This document shows positions 60,068-64,000 of a stretch of DNA of 64,000 bases, one piece after another. The stretch's first letter is position 1; every line of letters begins with the position of its first letter. Below the pieces are notes generated by a model. It did not search any database and was not told where the DNA came from. It worked only from the letters and a program-made list of their open reading frames with translations. The position numbers were made by a program, and so were the translations under genes. This DNA comes from Oscillospiraceae bacterium (lineage in GTDB: Bacteria > Bacillota > Clostridia > Oscillospirales > JAAYXM01): positions 79,401 through 143,400 of the forward strand of contig SVMJ01000002.1 in NCBI GenBank assembly GCA_015067485.1. The letters are read 5' to 3'.

Positions 60068-61660
60068 ATGACTATTTATGAAAACGGGAAAATCCATACT
60101 ATGTCGGAATCGGATATTGTTACCGATGCGCTCGCGGTGGAAAACGGCAAAATTGTAGCCCTTGGCGATGATGCACGTGCACTCCAAGGCGAGCGTGTGG
60201 ACCTCGGCGGAAAAACCGTTATTCCGGGGCTGATCGACACCCACTTGCATCTGCTTACAGGTGCCGACAGTGAAGCGGACGGGGAAATGCTGATCCCCAC
60301 TTCGATTCCAGAACTGCTCGAAGATTTGAAAAAGCGTGTTGCGAATGAGCCGCAAGGCGAATGGATCGTCTACAAAAACACATACCCGCTCCGTTTGGAT
60401 GAACTGCGCTACCCCACGATCAAAGAACTCGATGCGGTCGCACCTGACCATCCGGTGGTCGTGGACGGATACTATTCGAGCCAACTCAACTCCTGTGCTC
60501 TCGGTAAGTTGGATTTGAACAATCTCCCGATGGGCGGAAAGGTGGTCTATGACAACAACGGAGAAAAGACCGGGGTTCTGCTCAACTGCGCGGCACTCAT
60601 CACACCGTTTGCAAAAAAACGTGTACACTCTTCGGCAAAAGATGCACTCCGCGGGATGATGGAACAGTACAATCGAGTAGGCATCACATCCGCAATCGAA
60701 GGTATTGGCAGTTTTGATGAGATCCGCAATGTCCAATCCCTTTGCGATGAAGGACGCCAAACCGTGCGTATGCGCTATACATTGATGGCACCAATTCAGA
60801 ACGAAGAAGCGTTTCTGGAAGAACTAAGCGGTTTGGAACTGAATGCAGAATACGGCGCGGTTCGATTTCTGAAGAACACAGTTGACGGCGGTATCTTGAC
60901 GGGAACTTCCCTGATGCAGGAACCGTTTATCAACAAAGAAGAAATTTTCGGTCTCTACGGTGTGGGCGACGATTGGCGCGGAAACCATGTTACCAAGCAT
61001 GATGTACTGACAAGGTGCATTCGTTTGGCGCACCGCGCAGGGCTCCAGCACAGCGCACACTGCGTGGGGGATGGGGCAATCAAGGCACTCCTTGCCGCTT
61101 ATGCGGATGTAGGGGAGAGTAAAAACCGCCGTCACGCGGTATTGCATGGCGACTTTGTTGATGATGCGATTTTGAATCGGGCGAAGGAACTTGATGTCCA
61201 AATCCTGTTCCAGCCCGCTTGGCATTATATGGATGCACCCAACGTGAGAAAAATTTTGCCCGAGAGCGAAGCGGTCCGCTTCCAGCCGTATCGCAAAATG
61301 CTGGATTCCGGGGTCAAAGTCGCGGCGGGCAGTGACCACATGGTGAAATGGGATGAACGACTCGGCTGCAATCCGTTCGATCCGTTCCTTGGGTTGTATA
61401 ATATGGTAACTTGCGCGGCACGTGACGGGAAGCGTTATCAGCCGGAGCAGGCGATCAGCCGTAACGAAGCACTCGCTTGCTACACCAGACACGCAGCATA
61501 CGCAAGTTTCGATGAGAACCTTTACGGCACACTCGAAGTAGGCAAATGTGCAGACTTCCTGGTGCTGGACCGTGACTACTTCACTTGTGCAGAAGAGGAA
61601 ATCATCGATATTCGTCCTGAGATGACCTTTGTTGGTGGAAAACTCGTGTGGGAAGCATAG
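60068..61660 (+). CDS. YtcJ-type metal-dependent amidohydrolase
   Basis: A 530-residue amidohydrolase of the composite-domain superfamily. The metal motif is GLIDTHLHLL, then a carboxylate/His region with HSAHCVGDGAIKAL, HGDFVDDAIL and the Asp near AAGSDHMVKWDERLG. The C-terminal small beta domain closes with GTLEVGKCADFLVLDRD. Family substrates are diverse N-acyl or cyclic amides. The Shine-Dalgarno TAGGAGAG starts inside the tail of the preceding terminator, so the gene either reads through from the upstream operon or has a promoter I could not see. Confidence 0.9.
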   Translation: MTIYENGKIHTMSESDIVTDALAVENGKIVALGDDARALQGERVDLGGKTVIPGLIDTHLHLLTGADSEADGEMLIPTSIPELLEDLKKRVANEPQGEWIVYKNTYPLRLDELRYPTIKELDAVAPDHPVVVDGYYSSQLNSCALGKLDLNNLPMGGKVVYDNNGEKTGVLLNCAALITPFAKKRVHSSAKDALRGMMEQYNRVGITSAIEGIGSFDEIRNVQSLCDEGRQTVRMRYTLMAPIQNEEAFLEELSGLELNAEYGAVRFLKNTVDGGILTGTSLMQEPFINKEEIFGLYGVGDDWRGNHVTKHDVLTRCIRLAHRAGLQHSAHCVGDGAIKALLAAYADVGESKNRRHAVLHGDFVDDAILNRAKELDVQILFQPAWHYMDAPNVRKILPESEAVRFQPYRKMLDSGVKVAAGSDHMVKWDERLGCNPFDPFLGLYNMVTCAARDGKRYQPEQAISRNEALACYTRHAAYASFDENLYGTLEVGKCADFLVLDRDYFTCAEEEIIDIRPEMTFVGGKLVWEA

Positions 61661-61705
61661 TTTCGGGAGACTTTTCATATAGTGTGACAAACGGGGTGAC
61701 ACTGT

Positions 61706-62575
61706 ATGATGCAAAAATTAACACGTGTGTTTTTGACGGTGGTAGTGCTGTTTGGCGTTGCCACCGTTTGCACATTTTTACGCTATGATACTCGTCCGAC
61801 ATCCGCGGTCGTGAAAGATTCGGTCACGCTTCCGATTCTGATGTATCACCAAATTTCCGGAAAACCAAGCCGTTTGGGGAAATATGTGATTTCTCCCGAG
61901 GAGTTTGAACGGGATTGCAAGTTGATTTCCGAGATGGGATTTGAAACGGTTACGGTAAATGACTTGATCGCGTATACGCAGGGGACAGGAACACTTCCCG
62001 AAAAGCCCATCATGCTCACGTTCGATGACGGATACGAGAGCGACTATGTCTATGCGTTTCCCATTCTCAAACGCTACGGGATGCGTGCGGTGTCCTCCAC
62101 GGTGGGCAGCTACACCGAATTGTATTCGGGCGACGTAGTGAAACACATCGACTATTCCCATTTGAATTGGGATCAAATGCGTGAGATGCAGGAGTCGGGC
62201 GTGTTTGAATTCCAAAACCATTCTTTTGATCTGCACCGCTATTCGGAAGAACGTAAAGGTTGTCGGAAAAGTGCGACCGAGACCGTGTGGCAATACGACA
62301 AACTCATCCGAGAAGACATCCACCACGCGCAGGAACTATTCCAAAAAAATCTCGGAAATCCTGCCACTTGTTTTACATACCCGTTCGGGAGCGTGGATGA
62401 GAGACTTCGAAACTACATCTTGGAATGCGGTTTTTCCGCGTCATTAGGTGTGTATGAACAGGTGAATGTTCTCACGGGTGATCCGAGTGAACTGTATGAA
62501 CTGGGTCGCTTCAATCGAACACACAATTACGACATCAAACCCATCTTAGAAAAAGCAACAGCGCCTACCAAGTAG
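61706..62575 (+). CDS. Membrane-anchored polysaccharide deacetylase (NodB family)
   Basis: A 289-residue protein with one N-terminal transmembrane helix (about residues 7-26) and an extracellular NodB domain. Motifs are ILMYHQIS, LTFDDGYESD (metal Asp), NHSFDLHR (metal-binding H-x3-H type) and TYPFGSVDERL. It would deacetylate peptidoglycan or another GlcNAc polymer. GGGGTGA precedes the ATG. Its stop codon is embedded in the stem of a terminator shared with the convergent Cof gene. Confidence 0.9.
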   Translation: MMQKLTRVFLTVVVLFGVATVCTFLRYDTRPTSAVVKDSVTLPILMYHQISGKPSRLGKYVISPEEFERDCKLISEMGFETVTVNDLIAYTQGTGTLPEKPIMLTFDDGYESDYVYAFPILKRYGMRAVSSTVGSYTELYSGDVVKHIDYSHLNWDQMREMQESGVFEFQNHSFDLHRYSEERKGCRKSATETVWQYDKLIREDIHHAQELFQKNLGNPATCFTYPFGSVDERLRNYILECGFSASLGVYEQVNVLTGDPSELYELGRFNRTHNYDIKPILEKATAPTK

Positions 62576-62584
62576 GCGCTGTTG
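62552..62584 (-). terminator. Terminator of the Cof-phosphatase gene overlapping the deacetylase 3' end
   Basis: A 12-bp stem (62557-62568 with 62573-62584) includes the deacetylase TAG stop. On the minus strand the stem is followed by GCTTTTT. Confidence 0.75.
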
Positions 62585-63400
62585 TTATCGAGAAAAGATA
62601 TGTTCAAGTGCGCGTGCAACGCCCAGGTTGTCATTCGTTTCGGTCACAAAATCTGCCGCGTGTTTGATCTCATCGGTCGCATTCCCCATCGCGACCGCAA
62701 ATCCAACGGTCTCAAACATACTCAAATCGTTCGGGCTGTCTCCAAATGCTACTGCATTTTTGGGTGAGATGCCAAGATGGTCGCACACGAAGCGCACTGC
62801 TTCACCTTTGGAGGTGGTATGCCCCGGCATGATGTCCATCAATCGGTCGCCCGACGATACGATGGAAAGCCGAGCTTCGGGATTGACCGATTTTTGCAGA
62901 TCATCCATCAAGGAAAGATCATCGGTTACCAAACACTTGACTACTTGTGATAAATCCGCGTCGGGAAACTCGGACATCGGTCGCATGGGGACTTGAAAAC
63001 GAGGCTCGGCGGTCTTATTGTAATTCACATATTTTTGGATGCGTGTACTGCCTTCGCTGTAATACACAAAATGCGGAGTGTAGAACAAAAAATCGTACCC
63101 GCGAGACAAGCAGTGGTCTTTGAGCAGATGCACATCTTTCGCATCAAAGAATTTTGCGCTTAACACTTCACCTGTGCATGGGTCTTTCACCACACCGCCG
63201 TTACAGGTGATGACGGGTGTATCGATTTGCAGGACAGACAAATGCTCACGAATCTGTAAATCCGAGCGACCTGTCGCAAGAACAAGACGAATCCCGCGAT
63301 CTTTCAGCGCAAGGAGTGCAGAAATTGTTTCCGCGTCCAATTGATTGTTCGAATTCAGCAGGGTGCCGTCCATGTCGCAAAAGCAACAACGAATCTCCAT
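62585..63400 (-). CDS. Cof-type HAD-family phosphatase
   Basis: A 271-residue HAD hydrolase. Motif I is CFCDMDGTLLNS (nucleophile Asp9, acid/base Asp11), motif II is LVLATGRSD, Lys is in TTSKGEAVRF and motif IV is VAFGDSPNDLSMF. The cap is type C2B, as in sugar-phosphate and nucleotide phosphatases of the Cof group. GAGAGAGAC precedes the ATG; an own promoter lies just upstream. Confidence 0.92.
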   Translation of the reverse strand: MEIRCCFCDMDGTLLNSNNQLDAETISALLALKDRGIRLVLATGRSDLQIREHLSVLQIDTPVITCNGGVVKDPCTGEVLSAKFFDAKDVHLLKDHCLSRGYDFLFYTPHFVYYSEGSTRIQKYVNYNKTAEPRFQVPMRPMSEFPDADLSQVVKCLVTDDLSLMDDLQKSVNPEARLSIVSSGDRLMDIMPGHTTSKGEAVRFVCDHLGISPKNAVAFGDSPNDLSMFETVGFAVAMGNATDEIKHAADFVTETNDNLGVARALEHIFSR

Positions 63401-63436
63401 AATTTCGTCTCTCTCTTTTCTTGTGGATATGCATCA

Positions 63437-63465
63437 ATTATATAACAAAACGAGAAATAACACAA
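63437..63465 (-). promoter_or_regulatory. Promoter of the Cof-phosphatase gene
   Basis: On the minus strand TTGTGT (63460-63465), 17-bp spacer, TATAAT (63437-63442). Confidence 0.65.
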
Positions 63466-63503
63466 GAATTCGGTGATGATTTGAAAAATTTCGAGATTTT
63501 CTC

Positions 63504-63532
63504 TTTTCAATATCGGAAAAATGATGTATAAT
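63504..63532 (+). promoter_or_regulatory. Promoter of the last, partial gene
   Basis: TTTTCA (63504-63509), 17-bp spacer, TATAAT (63527-63532), 57 bp before the start codon. Confidence 0.6.
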
Positions 63533-63589
63533 AAATCCGATAATTTGATGATAACCAAAAATCTAATGATGTTTTTTGGAGAGAGATTT

Positions 63590-64000
63590 ATGAAACTCAG
63601 GAAATCGAATGCCGGTCAAGCGTTTGCAAAGCCGCTCAGACGTGCGGTTGCGTTTCTGAATTTGTGTGGAATCGTCTTGCTTCTGCTGCAGGGCGGTTGT
63701 CTTTGGAAACACGGTGCAGAACTTTTGCACCACGAGTGGATCTTGTATTCTGCAAGTTTCACAGTGATTGTTTTGCTTTGGGTGCTGGCACTTCGAGTAA
63801 TTGGCAAAAAGATTCGCGAAACAGAAGATGCGGTCGCACTCATCGCTGCCAATACCGAGCAGAATGACGGTAAATGCGATCTCTATCGTGTGGTACAGGA
63901 GAAACTCGAAGCCGAGCAGGAACTGGCGCACGTGCATCGGATGTTGGAAAAACAGCTTGAGAAACTTACGCTGCAATCTTGTGTGCGCGATACATATGTT
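63590..64000 (+). CDS. Unidentified membrane protein, 3' end outside window
   Basis: The frame stays open from ATG 63590 (GGAGAGAG upstream) to the window end, 137 residues. A basic N terminus leads to two transmembrane helices (about residues 25-41, FLNLCGIVLLLLQGGCLW, and 53-70, YSASFTVIVLLWVLALRVIG). Then comes a charged coiled coil (REDAV-type, VVQEKLEAEQELAHVHRMLEKQLEKL in parts). This layout is common in membrane signalling proteins such as diguanylate cyclases or histidine kinases, but the catalytic part is not visible, so no function is assigned. Confidence 0.7.
   Translation, partial: MKLRKSNAGQAFAKPLRRAVAFLNLCGIVLLLLQGGCLWKHGAELLHHEWILYSASFTVIVLLWVLALRVIGKKIRETEDAVALIAANTEQNDGKCDLYRVVQEKLEAEQELAHVHRMLEKQLEKLTLQSCVRDTYV

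Noticed and set aside
1-64000. CRISPR arrays, rRNA or prophage
   Set aside because: No regularly spaced direct repeats, rRNA-like sequence, integrase or phage structural genes were seen. The DnaD/DnaI pair is chromosomal primosome type in a housekeeping context.

Overview
The window looks like a chromosomal segment of an obligately anaerobic, Gram-positive Clostridia member, probably a gut or rumen Oscillospirales/Ruminococcaceae-type lineage. The Firmicutes signature genes are Mini-III RNase, a DnaD/DnaI-type primosome pair, an SOS-type LexA, S-layer-homology (SLH) proteins, an LTA-synthase-family enzyme and standalone clpC. The fermentative genes ([FeFe]-hydrogenase, NfnAB, NADP-type secondary alcohol dehydrogenase) point the same way. 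No tRNA, rRNA or CRISPR was seen. The genome identity is inferred from gene content only.

Layout. 1-23.6 kb is mostly housekeeping: the 3' end of a FakA/YloV-type gene, recG, an SLH protein, mrnC, a PaaK/CapK-like adenylate-forming enzyme, a GDSL hydrolase, ridA, a voltage-gated K+ channel, lexA with its own operator, a tRNA m6A methyltransferase, a 56-residue 2[4Fe-4S] ferredoxin, clpC, a PrsA-like foldase, the minus-strand group glmU(acetyltransferase domain only)-pth-mfd, dnaD-dnaI, and a cell-wall group (D,D-carboxypeptidase, lipoprotein, surface protein).

22.7-32.9 kb is the most unusual part. Secreted or anchored proteins end in G-[WY]-[ST]-G-I-Y. A 33-residue peptide carries a YxxPxL leader motif and ends in NDIADPWG, a string repeated inside a neighbouring SLH protein. 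These are followed by an HprK-like kinase, a PqqD-like RiPP recognition element, two Wzz-type membrane proteins and an NTP_transf_5 nucleotidyltransferase. The enzymes resemble the tailoring half of a lasso-peptide cluster without its peptidase, cyclase or transporter. I propose a system that recognises and modifies peptide tails on surface proteins. A four-helix-bundle (S23/IVS-like) element has apparently jumped into the terminator of the peptide gene, leaving a 30-bp direct repeat.

32.9-41.5 kb is a minus-strand series: rlmD-like, acyltransferase, rlmD-like, EamA transporter, LTA-synthase-like, mnmA, hydE. 41.6-46.3 kb is murD followed by three tandem M42 aminopeptidases and a small MGMT in overlapping frames.

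46.3-55.2 kb is energy metabolism: a LysR regulator, an alcohol dehydrogenase with a Rex-like operator over its -10, nfnAB, and the trimeric hydrogenase hydCBA with a separate small [2Fe-2S] protein. HydE at 33 kb would serve this hydrogenase. 55.4-61.7 kb is a catabolic island: a Gfo/Idh/MocA oxidoreductase, an 884-residue PreA-PreT-ferredoxin fusion, a mannonate-oxidoreductase-like SDR and a YtcJ-type amidohydrolase. The window ends with a polysaccharide deacetylase, a Cof phosphatase and the start of an unidentified membrane protein.
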